A DNA stretch of 64,000 bases from positions 310,001 to 374,000 of the forward strand of contig NZ_FXBS01000005.1 in assembly GCF_900178005.1 (NCBI RefSeq), read 5' to 3'. Shown in pieces: positions 24,720 to 33,259 of this stretch. The translations under genes were made by a program, and so were the position numbers. Position 1 is the stretch's first letter. Every line of letters begins with the position of its first letter. The DNA comes from Tuberibacillus sp. Marseille-P3662. Its GTDB lineage: Bacteria; Bacillota; Bacilli; Bacillales; Sporolactobacillaceae. Under the pieces are notes generated by a model. That model was given only the letters and a program-made list of their open reading frames with translations, was not told the DNA's origin and did not search any database.

Positions 24720-24741
24720 CACTTTCAATCCTTTCCATTGA

Positions 24742-25497
24742 TTATTTAGACATGCCCCAGCGTTTCATCACTTTTTGCTCTAATTTATAGAAAAACAGTT
24801 GATCAACAATGGAGCCGATCACACCAATAATAATGATAATACCAATGACTAACTCCATTTTCGCAAAGTCCCGGGCGTAACTCAGGGAATACCCAAGTCC
24901 CGGACCGTTGCTGAGCAACTCGCCGGCCATTAACGCCCGCCAGCTAAATGCCCATGCAAGACGAATGCCGCTCATGAAATAAGGGAGGCTCGCCGGTACT
25001 TCCACCTTGAAGAATAGTGCCAAACCTTTATATCCCATCGTTCTCGCGGCCTGAATATATTGACGCGGGACATTATGAACCGCGGTCCGGACGTTCAAGG
25101 CCATGACAAACGTTCCGCCTAGGACAACGACAAAAATGACGGCCGATTCGTTCAGACCAATGAGCATGATCGCTAACGGTACCCAGACAATACTCGGAAT
25201 ACTTTGCAAGGAAATCAAATACATACCGGCTGTTTCATTGGCGTGTCTTGACTTGCCAAGCAGCACACCGATGAGCGTACCAATGATAATAGCCAGACTC
25301 ATACCGATGAGTAAATGTTTAAAACTCGCACCCAGGGCTTTCACTAAATCCCCTGACTTAAAACCATCATAAAGGGCGGTGAAGACGGTAGCCGGCGACG
25401 GAAATTGGATTTCAGGATAGATGCCGAGTGAGAATATCAGCTGCCAAATGCCAAGAACAACAACAATGAACAGAATACGTTTAAGGGCGACTGTCAT
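24742..25497 (-). CDS. ABC transporter permease (NitT/TauT, SsuC-like)
   Basis: This 251-residue membrane protein has about six helices. The start RILFIVVVLGIWQLIFSLG and the EAA-type loop ARTMGYKGLALFFKVEVPASLPY are standard for the family, as is the GRAL-type segment RLAWAFSWRALMAGELL. It starts within the end of the ATPase gene (17-base overlap) and is followed by the receptor gene after 22 bases, so all three are co-expressed. The substrate is not evident. Confidence 0.88.
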   Translation of the reverse strand: MTVALKRILFIVVVLGIWQLIFSLGIYPEIQFPSPATVFTALYDGFKSGDLVKALGASFKHLLIGMSLAIIIGTLIGVLLGKSRHANETAGMYLISLQSIPSIVWVPLAIMLIGLNESAVIFVVVLGGTFVMALNVRTAVHNVPRQYIQAARTMGYKGLALFFKVEVPASLPYFMSGIRLAWAFSWRALMAGELLSNGPGLGYSLSYARDFAKMELVIGIIIIIGVIGSIVDQLFFYKLEQKVMKRWGMSK

Positions 25498-26281
25498 AAT
25501 TTAACTCTTCCTCTAACACTTTATTAATCTCAGTTTCTAGCAGCCCCATAATATCTTTCTCCATCGCAATCATCCTTTCGTCGTCCCGCTCTCTGGGCCT
25601 AGGAATGTCTACTTGATAATCGGCGATCACCCGGCCTGGCTTCGTCCCCATGACCACGACACGATCAGACAGTTTTATCGCTTCATTAATACTATGAGTG
25701 ACAAAAAGAATCGTCTTTTTCGTTTCCGCCCAAATTTTCATCAGTTCATCATGAAGGATGTGCCGCGTTTGTTCATCTAGCGCCCCGAACGGTTCATCCA
25801 TCAATAACACTTTAGGATCCATAGCTAAAGCACGAGCGATCGCCACTCTTTGCTGCATGCCGCCTGACAATTCATGCGGATAAGCATCGGTGAAGCGGCT
25901 CAGGTGCACCATCTTTAAATGTTTTAAAGCCATTTCTTCACTTTCTCGCTTGCCATGCATGGGCTTCAGCGGGAACATGACATTCTCTTTGACACTTAGC
26001 CACGGGAATAAGGCCGGTTGTTGAAAGACCATGCCACGTTCGACACCGGGTCCAGAGATCGGCTCCTCCTCGAGGGTGAGTGTGCCCGATGTCGGCGCCT
26101 CAAGACCAGCGACCATCGAAAGCAATGTTGATTTCCCGCAACCTGATGGCCCCAATATTGAAACGAATTCATTTTGTTCCACAGATAAATCAATATTTGA
26201 GAACACAGTAAGGGTTTGTTGATCCTTTTGTGGAAATGTTTTGGTTAAATCAGACGCTTGTAAAAACATTGGAGTCGTCAT
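25481..26281 (-). CDS. ABC transporter ATP-binding protein (NitT/TauT, SsuB-like)
   Basis: This 266-residue ATPase has Walker A GPSGCGKST at about residues 44-52, Q-loop VFQQPALFPWLSV, signature ELSGGMQQRVAIARAL and Walker B LLMDEPFGALDEQTR. The Trp-Leu motif after the Q-loop is typical of the NitT/TauT group. ATG 26281 has only a weak ribosome site; an ATG at 26269 is a second candidate. It is the first gene of the operon. No sulfonate monooxygenase or nitrate reductase gene is adjacent to indicate the substrate. Confidence 0.88.
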   Translation of the reverse strand: MTTPMFLQASDLTKTFPQKDQQTLTVFSNIDLSVEQNEFVSILGPSGCGKSTLLSMVAGLEAPTSGTLTLEEEPISGPGVERGMVFQQPALFPWLSVKENVMFPLKPMHGKRESEEMALKHLKMVHLSRFTDAYPHELSGGMQQRVAIARALAMDPKVLLMDEPFGALDEQTRHILHDELMKIWAETKKTILFVTHSINEAIKLSDRVVVMGTKPGRVIADYQVDIPRPRERDDERMIAMEKDIMGLLETEINKVLEEELNYDSRP

Positions 26282-26444
26282 CCTTTAAATATGTGAATTC
26301 CTATAAACTTAGTGAGGTTTAATATCATATTATAGTCTAACAGGTCAACGGTTGTTAAGCAATCAATGATTTTTAGGTCTGATGCACCAATAATACTTTC
26401 CCAATTGGGTAATCTAAGAAAAAATGGTAACGGAGGTATAATTG

Positions 26445-27455
26445 ATGACACAGAAGCGTCCATTAACAGCATCGGAAAAGGCTAATCTTTGGGTCTCATA
26501 TCAGAATGATACGATGGCTATGTGTGGCATTGAGTACTTTTTGTCTAATGTTGAAGACAAAGCAATTCATTCCTTGCTGCAGTATGCTCTGAGCATTTCG
26601 CGGCAGCATATTCGCAGAGTCAAACATATATTTACGCAGGAGGAATTTCCGATACCTGTCGGATTCACCAAGCAGGACGTTAATCTGGATGCGCCGCGCT
26701 TATTTTCAGATAAATTGTATTTATATTATTTAGTCAATATGGGTAAATTCGGCCTATCCTCATATAGCCTGGCGCTGTCTCTGGCCTCTCGTCAGGATGT
26801 CATCGATTATTACTCCGATTGTCTGGAACAGACGAAGAAGCTTCACAATCGTGGGAAAAAGTTAGCCATGGAAAAAGGGGTGTTTCAAGAGGCACCATCT
26901 ATACCCAATCCCGAGCAAGTTGATTTTGTTAAAAAACAAAGTTTCCTCGCCGGATGGATAGGTGAGCAAAGGCCCCTTTTGGCTATAGAAATAGCTAATC
27001 TCGTCTATAACGCCAAACGGAATACATTGGGCGAAGCCTTGATTACCGGGTTTGCCCAGGTGGCTAGAGACAAAGCAGTTATTAAGTATTTTAAGCAAGG
27101 ACGAGAACTCGCCAATAGACATCTTGAAACGTTTAGTTCGCTGTTGAAGAAGGATAGTCTTTCCACAGTGGATCATTTATCAGACGAGGTGACAGATTCA
27201 ACGAACTCACCTTTTTCGGACAAACTGATGATGTATCATGTCTCGACTTTGATTGCGTCTGGTATTGGACAATACGGTGTTGCCATGGCAGCAAGCCCAA
27301 GACATGACTTGAGTGTCCATTACGCTCGCCTGACAGCCGAGATTACGAAATATGCGAACGATGGCGCCAATATCATGATTAACTATGGATGGATGGAGCA
27401 GCCACCTGAGGCTCCCAATCGTAAGGAACTCGTGAAAAAGCAAGAGAAAGAATAA
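26445..27455 (+). CDS. DUF3231 family protein, two ferritin-like repeats
   Basis: The 336-residue product consists of two homologous helical halves of about 165 residues each (residues 1-165 and 166-336). They share patterns such as LTASEKANLW with an Asp/Met-rich first helix, HIRRVKHIFTQEEFPIP, LFSDKLYLYYLVNMGKFGLSS, and in the second half PFSDKLMMYHVSTLIASGIGQ. This is the architecture of the DUF3231 proteins of spore formers, distantly related to spore coat protein F and ferritin-like folds. The biochemical role is unknown; a link to spores is inference from its distribution. ATG 26445 follows GGAGGT at a spacing of seven. It is a single gene. Confidence 0.8.
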   Translation: MTQKRPLTASEKANLWVSYQNDTMAMCGIEYFLSNVEDKAIHSLLQYALSISRQHIRRVKHIFTQEEFPIPVGFTKQDVNLDAPRLFSDKLYLYYLVNMGKFGLSSYSLALSLASRQDVIDYYSDCLEQTKKLHNRGKKLAMEKGVFQEAPSIPNPEQVDFVKKQSFLAGWIGEQRPLLAIEIANLVYNAKRNTLGEALITGFAQVARDKAVIKYFKQGRELANRHLETFSSLLKKDSLSTVDHLSDEVTDSTNSPFSDKLMMYHVSTLIASGIGQYGVAMAASPRHDLSVHYARLTAEITKYANDGANIMINYGWMEQPPEAPNRKELVKKQEKE

Positions 27456-27713
27456 GTTATCGACAAATTCTGATGTTTGGCGTCGAACCATTTAACACTG
27501 AATCATCGATCAGCTATCCACTTTTCCGGTCAGCCGACATGTTATACTCAAGATATAGAAGATCACAGTGAGGTGTGACGGACAGTTACATAAATTTTAT
27601 GTCCAAATATTGTCGAATCGGTTAAATTCAATCAGGAATTATGATATAGTTGAAAAGTCCTATCGACTTACAAAAAACGTCAATTCTAATCGAATAGCAA
27701 AGGTGGAATCATT

Positions 27714-28004
27714 ATGCCGCTGTTTTCTTTCTATATTGAGTATGAAGACCGGGTCCAATATCATAATCCCAACCGTCAGCCCGAGGCTGTGATTAACGCA
27801 GCGAATGTCTATGAAGCCGTACATAGCTTTGGCAAGAAACAGAAATTAAAATTGTCCAACTATGAACCCTTGCAAAAGGTCGGGTACCGGGCTTACTACG
27901 TTCGGAAACGGTTGTTGAAGAAGGAAGAAAATTTTATCTATCTCATCGAACAAGCTGATGAAGAAGAAGATGCGTTATCCCGGGTCAACCGGTGGCGAAC
28001 TTAG
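27714..28004 (+). CDS. hypothetical small protein
   Basis: This 96-residue soluble protein starts MPLFSFYIEYEDRVQYHNPN, is rich in Tyr, Lys and Glu, and has an acidic patch EQADEEEDAL near the C-terminus. ATG 27714 has AAAGGTGG about seven bases upstream. Codon use looks like that of the neighbouring core genes, which supports it being real. It lies alone between the DUF3231 gene and the exopolysaccharide operon. I do not recognise the family. Confidence 0.6.
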   Translation: MPLFSFYIEYEDRVQYHNPNRQPEAVINAANVYEAVHSFGKKQKLKLSNYEPLQKVGYRAYYVRKRLLKKEENFIYLIEQADEEEDALSRVNRWRT

Positions 28005-28109
28005 CACAATGCAGTCGTGGGCCAATGAGTATAGTGACACAAAACCCTAAGTTTAATCTGTTTTCGATAAAAATTTACAGAAGTCTACACTTAGCACCTG
28101 GGTGATATG

Positions 28110-28118
28110 TTATAATCG
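28110..28118 (+). promoter_or_regulatory. extended -10 promoter of the exopolysaccharide operon
   Basis: TGTTATAAT is a perfect extended -10 element, 51 bases before the first gene of the operon. No convincing -35 hexamer is seen at the usual distance, as is common for such promoters. Confidence 0.55.
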
Positions 28119-28168
28119 TCAGGAAATTCTATTTATCTATCCACTATCAGCCCATCCAGGAGGATTCT

Positions 28169-28918
28169 ATGGAAGAAACAATCAGTCTGCGCGAGATATT
28201 CGCAACACTTCGTAAGCGATTGAAGTTGATCGTTTTGATCACATTGGTTGCGGTACTCGTGAGCGCAGTTGCCACCTATTTCTTTATGACGCCGAAGTAC
28301 CAAGCGTCTTCACAGATTCTAGTTAACCAATCATCTAACCAGAAGCAAGGTTTAGATATGAATCAAGTCCAGACGAACGTTAAGCTCATCAATACTTATA
28401 GTGTGATTGTTAAAAGTCCGAAAGTGCTTGAACAAGTGATTCAAGATCTTGATTTGGACTACACACCAAGCCAGCTCAAAAGTCTATTAACGGTCAATAG
28501 TTCACAAGATTCACAAGTGTTCAATGTGGCGATCGAACAACAAGATCCTGAACAAGCTGCGGCGATCGTCAATAAGGTCGGGGAAGTGTTCCAGGCAAAA
28601 ATTCCACAGCTCTTGAACGTTGATAATGTCAATATTCTCTCAGCGGCAGAAGTTCCGGATGACCCGCAGCCCGTTAGTCCGAAGCCGATGCTGAATATGG
28701 CGATTGCCTTTGTTGTTGGTCTCATGGTGTCTGTCGGTCTCGCCTTCTTGCTTGAATACATGAATACAACGATTAAGACGGAAGAAGATATCCAGGAAGT
28801 GCTCGACACGCCGGTGCTGGGTGTGGTCTCGCGGATCGGCTCCCAGGATCTAAAGCAAACGCAGACCTTAACACAAGCTAGTCAGCAATCGAAGAGGGGT
28901 GAAGGCTTTGAAGCGTAA
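28169..28918 (+). CDS. capsular polysaccharide co-polymerase / kinase modulator (YwqC/CapA type)
   Basis: This 249-residue Wzz-type membrane protein is the transmembrane activator of the bacterial tyrosine kinase encoded next. It has a short cytoplasmic N-terminus (ISLREIFATLRKRLK), a membrane helix at about residues 18-38, an extracellular domain, and a second helix at about residues 173-196 preceded by the proline-rich PDDPQPVSPKP. The C-terminal cytoplasmic tail is where the kinase binds. GGAGG precedes the ATG. It is the first gene of the operon and overlaps the kinase gene by 11 bases. Confidence 0.9.
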   Translation: MEETISLREIFATLRKRLKLIVLITLVAVLVSAVATYFFMTPKYQASSQILVNQSSNQKQGLDMNQVQTNVKLINTYSVIVKSPKVLEQVIQDLDLDYTPSQLKSLLTVNSSQDSQVFNVAIEQQDPEQAAAIVNKVGEVFQAKIPQLLNVDNVNILSAAEVPDDPQPVSPKPMLNMAIAFVVGLMVSVGLAFLLEYMNTTIKTEEDIQEVLDTPVLGVVSRIGSQDLKQTQTLTQASQQSKRGEGFEA

Positions 28919-29618
28919 TAAGAAGAATCGTCATCAGATTTTTAATATGAAGCAGCGCAGTCTCGTGACGCACGCGAATCCAAAGTCACCCATTGCTGAG
29001 CAGTTCCGAACGATCCGGACGAACATTGATTTTGCCAGTCCTGATATCGATGTGCAAACGATCATGGTGACCTCGACCGGTCCATCTGAAGGGAAATCAA
29101 CGACTGCCGCTAATCTTGCAGCTGTGATTGCCCAACAAGGCAAGCGGGTCCTTATCGTTGATGCTGACCTGCGGAAGCCAACCAGTCACTACACCTTTAT
29201 GTTAGGGAACCGCAACGGTATGACCAATGTGTTAACCCGGCAATCGACACTCGAGGAAGAAGTGGAACAGACACATATTGACAATCTCTATGCTTTGACG
29301 AGCGGTCCTGTACCGCCCAATCCTTCAGAACTGCTTGGTTCAAAAGCCATGACAGATCTGATGCAAGTCTTTAAGCAACAATTCGACGTCATTGTGTTTG
29401 ATACACCTCCAGTTATGGCGGTGACGGATGCCCAAGTGGTGGCCAACCTTTGTGACGGCACAATTTTGGTGGTTAGAAGTGAACAAACCGACCGTGAAGA
29501 AGCCGTTCGCTCGAAGGATCTGCTAAATAAAAGCGGCGCTAACTTACTTGGGGTAGTTCTGAATGATCAGCCACGGTCGAAGAAAGACAGTTACTACTAT
29601 TATTACGGCCAGTCATAG
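28908..29618 (+). CDS. bacterial tyrosine kinase (BY-kinase, YwqD/CapB type)
   Basis: This 236-residue kinase controls polysaccharide chain length and export by cyclic phosphorylation. Walker A is STGPSEGKSTTAANLA, Walker A' is VLIVDADLRKPTSH and Walker B is VIVFDTPPV. The C-terminus DSYYYYYGQS is the tyrosine cluster that is autophosphorylated. The TTG at 28908 has AGAGGGGTG at a good spacing; GTG 28899 lies too close to that site. It partners with the preceding modulator and the following phosphatase, the same trio as ywqCDE in Bacillus subtilis. Confidence 0.92.
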   Translation: MKRNKKNRHQIFNMKQRSLVTHANPKSPIAEQFRTIRTNIDFASPDIDVQTIMVTSTGPSEGKSTTAANLAAVIAQQGKRVLIVDADLRKPTSHYTFMLGNRNGMTNVLTRQSTLEEEVEQTHIDNLYALTSGPVPPNPSELLGSKAMTDLMQVFKQQFDVIVFDTPPVMAVTDAQVVANLCDGTILVVRSEQTDREEAVRSKDLLNKSGANLLGVVLNDQPRSKKDSYYYYYGQS

Positions 29619-29726
29619 ATTGTTAGTTAAAAAGAACTAGTCAGTTTGTTCATGTTGTGTTAAAATTTTTAATAGGAAAACATTGTCATATCATGACACC
29701 TATTGTTGAAAAAGGATGATCGACAC

Positions 29727-30494
29727 ATGATTGACATCCACAGTCACATACTGCCGAATGTTGATGACGGTGCGGAAACAGATACGGTGGCTCTAGCGAT
29801 GGCGCAAGCCGCCATCCAAGAAGGCATCACACACATTGTCGCCACGCCGCATCATATGAATCGTCATTATGACAATCCGAAAGCGGAAGTTCTCAATAAA
29901 GTGGATCGCTTGAATGAGCGACTCCAAGAAGCGGGTATTCCGTTAACGGTGCTCCCCGGTCAAGAAATTCGCGTGTTCGGTGAATTTCTCGAAGCCTATG
30001 AATCTGGGGATCTATTAACCGTTGACAACCAGGATCAATATGTATTAATCGAATTCCCGACGGGTCATGTCCCGCGCTACGCTGAACAGCTCGTCTACGA
30101 CCTGCAGATAGCCGGACTTACACCAGTGATTGTTCATCCCGAACGGAATAACCGGATCATCCAAGACCCAGACGTGTTATATAACCTGATTGCGGGCGGC
30201 GCGGTATCTCAAGTGACCGCAGCCAGCTTAACGGGTCAATTCGGACGTAAACTGAAAAAGTTCTCGTTCGATCTCGTTGAGCACCAGCTGACTCATATTA
30301 TTGCGTCCGACGCACACAACACAACCACGCGCGCGTTCCACATGCGATCCGCGTTTGAAGCGCTAGAGGATGCATATGGTGCCAGTGTCCGGTATATATT
30401 TGAGGAAAACAGTCAGCGCCTCGTCGAAGGCAACATGATTAACCAAGAACCACCGTCGCCCGTGAAGACGAAAAAATTTCTCGGATTATTTTAA
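29727..30494 (+). CDS. manganese-dependent protein-tyrosine phosphatase (YwqE/CpsB type)
   Basis: This 255-residue PHP-domain phosphatase removes phosphate from the kinase tyrosine cluster. The metal-binding motif is IDIHSHILPNVDDGA at residues 2-16; further ligands appear in ATPHHMNRHY, in VIVHPERN and in IIASDAHN near residue 190. The family uses several metal ions. ATG 29727 is preferred to the upstream TTG 29703 because AAAGGA lies ten bases before it and the HSH motif starts right after the N-terminus in homologues. A possibly structured RNA region of about 300 bases follows before galU. Confidence 0.92.
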   Translation: MIDIHSHILPNVDDGAETDTVALAMAQAAIQEGITHIVATPHHMNRHYDNPKAEVLNKVDRLNERLQEAGIPLTVLPGQEIRVFGEFLEAYESGDLLTVDNQDQYVLIEFPTGHVPRYAEQLVYDLQIAGLTPVIVHPERNNRIIQDPDVLYNLIAGGAVSQVTAASLTGQFGRKLKKFSFDLVEHQLTHIIASDAHNTTTRAFHMRSAFEALEDAYGASVRYIFEENSQRLVEGNMINQEPPSPVKTKKFLGLF

Positions 30495-30514
30495 GCAAAG
30501 TTGTGAACATGGTT

Positions 30515-30690
30515 GGGGCATAAGCGCCGAACCTTGTTCAGTTACGGCTTGACACTAGCTCTAAAGTCATAGGTGATGTTTCCTAACCTTTATCAATGGA
30601 GACACTCGGCTACGCTGTGGGTGGCAAGCGAACTTGCCCCTTAGACGCTTGTCGTCAATAGCGCGGTGTGAGGATGGGTTAGATGCCCGA
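30515..30690 (+). promoter_or_regulatory. possible structured leader within the EPS operon (EAR-like position)
   Basis: The 314-base gap before galU holds several nested hairpins. GCC-GAAC/GTTC-GGC arms lie near 30524-30555. A candidate three-way junction near 30610-30665 has CGCT/AGCG closing a GGCAAG-CGAA-CTTGCC hairpin and a GACG/CGTC hairpin. A GGG/CCC hairpin is near 30675. Bacillales exopolysaccharide operons can carry the EAR antitermination RNA between early genes, and the position here is similar. I cannot match the EAR consensus from memory, so this is a positional and structural suggestion only. No gene is seen in the gap. Confidence 0.35.
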
Positions 30691-30808
30691 TGATTTACAT
30701 AACCAAAGTATTCAATTATTCGATAATAACTTTGGCTTTGTTGACCGCACGGCTCATGGTAAATGTAGCCAAGGTTGTTATGTAGAACAAATAGTAGGAG
30801 GACTTAAG

Positions 30809-31687
30809 ATGAGCAAAGTTAGAAAAGCGATTATCCCTGCAGCTGGACTAGGAACAAGATTTTTACCCGCAACGAAAGCTATGCCGAAAGAAATGCTGCC
30901 GATCGTAGACAAACCAACGATCCAATATATTGTCGAGGAAGCGGTCCAAGCTGGCATTGAAGACATCATCATTGTGACCGGTAAAGGCAAACGTGCGATT
31001 GAAGATCACTTCGATAATAACTTCGAGCTCGAAGATAATCTGATTAAGAAAGAAAAATTCGAGCTACTTGAAAAAGCCCAACAACCGTCTAAAGTGGACA
31101 TCCACTACATCAGACAAAAGGAACCCAAAGGCCTCGGTCACGCGGTTTGGTGCGCTCGTAAATTTATTGGCGATGAGCCGTTTGCGGTCCTTCTCGGTGA
31201 CGACATCGTGCAATCGGACAACCCATGCATTGGACAACTTATTGAACAATACGAACAAACTGGATCATCCGTTATCGGCGTTCAAGAAGTGCCGGATGAT
31301 CAGACTCATCGTTACGGTATTATTGATCCTGAATCCCAGGATGGGAGCTTATATAAAGTTAATAACTTTATTGAAAAGCCTAAAGAAAACGCGCCTTCTA
31401 ACTTAGCCATTATGGGCCGTTATGTGCTATCTCCAGAGATTTTCACTTACCTTGATAAACAAGAACTTGGTGCAGGCGGCGAGGTTCAACTCACAGATGC
31501 CATTCAATATGTCAATGAGTTAGAGAATGTCTTTGCGTATGACTTTGAAGGTGATCGGTATGATGTTGGTGAGAAATTGGGATTTGTTAAAACAACGATA
31601 GAAATGGCTGCTGCAAGAGAGGATATGCGTGAGGAGATTTTAGCATTTCTAGAAGAAATGAAACAGAAAGATTTAGTTAAGGGGTGA
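30809..31687 (+). CDS. galU: UTP-glucose-1-phosphate uridylyltransferase
   Basis: The enzyme makes UDP-glucose from UTP and glucose 1-phosphate. The 292-residue protein has the nucleotidyl-transferase N-terminus [31 protein letters not shown] (split here as [20 protein letters not shown]), with [20 protein letters not shown] and the metal-binding LLGDDI. The ATG 30809 follows AGGAGG at nine bases; an upstream TTG at 30683 adds 42 residues with no homology. It supplies UDP-glucose for the polysaccharide genes downstream and for galE. Its base composition still matches the core genome, in contrast to the AT-rich genes that follow eight bases later. Confidence 0.93.
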   Translation: MSKVRKAIIPAAGLGTRFLPATKAMPKEMLPIVDKPTIQYIVEEAVQAGIEDIIIVTGKGKRAIEDHFDNNFELEDNLIKKEKFELLEKAQQPSKVDIHYIRQKEPKGLGHAVWCARKFIGDEPFAVLLGDDIVQSDNPCIGQLIEQYEQTGSSVIGVQEVPDDQTHRYGIIDPESQDGSLYKVNNFIEKPKENAPSNLAIMGRYVLSPEIFTYLDKQELGAGGEVQLTDAIQYVNELENVFAYDFEGDRYDVGEKLGFVKTTIEMAAAREDMREEILAFLEEMKQKDLVKG

Positions 31688-31694
31688 TATATTG

Positions 31695-32375
31695 ATGGAC
31701 GACAATAACACCGCTGAATTAAATCAAAGTTATACTAGCGTAGAAGTGAATTCCCCTTCAGCTACATTCTTTTTCATGAAAAGGACAATAGACATTATAG
31801 GGGCTATTGTTGGATTAATATTATCTTCCCCCATTTTCTTGGTTATCTCAATTTTTTACGCTTTTGGTGAAAATAAAGGTCCTGTTTTATTCACTCAACA
31901 AAGAGTAGGCCGAAGTGGTAAGATGTTTAAAATCTATAAGTTCAGATCAATGGTTGTCGATGCGGATAAAAGGCTAAAAGAAAATAAAGTACTCTATCAA
32001 AAATATATTAAAAATAATTATAAACTTGAACCAGAAGAAGATCCTAGAATAACAAAGTTAGGTCAATATATAAGAAAAACGAGTATTGATGAAATACCCC
32101 AATTTATTAATCTTCTAAAAGGAGACATGAGTTTAATAGGCCCTAGGCCTGTTGTAGAAGAAGAACTTTTAGAATATGGAAATAAAAAAATGCTTTTTGT
32201 TTCGGTTAAACCAGGATTAACAGGATATTGGCAAGTTAGTGGTAGAAGTTCTGTTGGATACCCTGAAAGGGTTAACCTAGAATTATATTATGTATATAAC
32301 CAATCTATTAGAATGGATTCGAGAATATTTATACTTACTTTTTTAACTGTTTTTAGTAAAAGGGGAGCCTTTTAA
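31695..32375 (+). CDS. undecaprenyl-phosphate sugar-phosphotransferase (priming transferase)
   Basis: This 226-residue membrane enzyme starts polysaccharide synthesis by moving a sugar 1-phosphate from a UDP-sugar to undecaprenyl phosphate. It has one N-terminal membrane helix (KRTIDIIGAIVGLILSSPIF), then the family motifs GPVLFTQQRVGRSGKMFKIYKFRSM (split as VLFTQQRVGRSG and KIYKFRSM), TSIDEIPQFINLLKGDMSLI and the C-terminal RSSVGYPERVNLELYYVYN. It is the short WcaJ/EpsL form. GGGGTGAT is seven bases before ATG 31695. From here the DNA is markedly AT-richer than upstream, pointing to acquisition of the assembly block by transfer. Confidence 0.9.
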   Translation: MDDNNTAELNQSYTSVEVNSPSATFFFMKRTIDIIGAIVGLILSSPIFLVISIFYAFGENKGPVLFTQQRVGRSGKMFKIYKFRSMVVDADKRLKENKVLYQKYIKNNYKLEPEEDPRITKLGQYIRKTSIDEIPQFINLLKGDMSLIGPRPVVEEELLEYGNKKMLFVSVKPGLTGYWQVSGRSSVGYPERVNLELYYVYNQSIRMDSRIFILTFLTVFSKRGAF

Positions 32376-32425
32376 ATTAATTCTTTTTGATCGATTAACA
32401 AACAATTTTTAATAGGGAGATATAA

Positions 32426-33247
32426 ATGTCTTATTACAGCGAACTTATTTCGATTGTTGGTAAAGGCGATAATGAACCTTTTTATTATTCGAAATATATT
32501 GGAAGGAAAATATCAGTATTTTTAAGTGTAATTTTTATTAAATTAAATTTTAAGCCAAATACAATTACTTTTTTAAGCCTGATTTGTGCTGTTTTGTCCT
32601 GTGTGTCTTTGTTATTTCTTTCACTAAACTTACTTTGGGTTGGATTATCATCAATTATTCTTATAAATCTATATTTTATTTTGGACCATTGCGATGGTGA
32701 GGTAGCAAGATATTACATCAATAAAAATGGAAAAAATCCATCATTAGATGGTGGTTATTTCGATTTTTTAGTTCATTCATTTTCGACAAATATTTTGTAT
32801 TTATTTCTTGGAATTGGACTATTTTATTATAGTTCAAATGAACTTTATATATATTTAGGAATTGTATCATGTTTCGGTATGTCAAATTTTCCAAGATTGT
32901 GTCTTGCACAGATTCTAATAAAAGAAATCTATAGTAATAATGAAATGATAGATAAGTTGAGAAAGAATAATATACTTAATTTATCAGAATCTACTAGTGA
33001 AAGAGCTATTATAATAAACAAAAAGGGAAACTATAAAAAGAAATTAGAAATGTTTATGAAGGAATTATTAACTTTTCCAGGTTGTATTTTGTCTTATACA
33101 ATATTCATGTTAATTTCAGTCTCTTTTTCGGAGTTTTTCATTTATATTATTTCAATTTATTTTATTGGATTTAGTTTGTTCATGTTAGCCAATATAATAA
33201 GACGAGCATATTTGGTGATAATAATGTTAAAAAAAATAACGGTATAA
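32426..33247 (+). CDS. CDP-alcohol phosphatidyltransferase family protein
   Basis: The 273-residue membrane protein has the CDP-alcohol transferase signature DHCDGEVARYYINKNGKN followed by LDGGYFD, that is D-x2-DG-x2-AR with the downstream G-x3-D part (residues about 90-115). Several membrane helices surround it. Enzymes of this class move a phospho-alcohol from a CDP-alcohol to an acceptor. Within this operon a TagD-like CDP-glycerol synthase is also present, so transfer of a glycerol-phosphate or similar group to the polysaccharide or its lipid carrier is a reasonable inference. GGGAG precedes the ATG. Composition is strongly AT-rich. Confidence 0.8.
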   Translation: MSYYSELISIVGKGDNEPFYYSKYIGRKISVFLSVIFIKLNFKPNTITFLSLICAVLSCVSLLFLSLNLLWVGLSSIILINLYFILDHCDGEVARYYINKNGKNPSLDGGYFDFLVHSFSTNILYLFLGIGLFYYSSNELYIYLGIVSCFGMSNFPRLCLAQILIKEIYSNNEMIDKLRKNNILNLSESTSERAIIINKKGNYKKKLEMFMKELLTFPGCILSYTIFMLISVSFSEFFIYIISIYFIGFSLFMLANIIRRAYLVIIMLKKITV

Positions 33248-33259
33248 ATAGTTGATATT

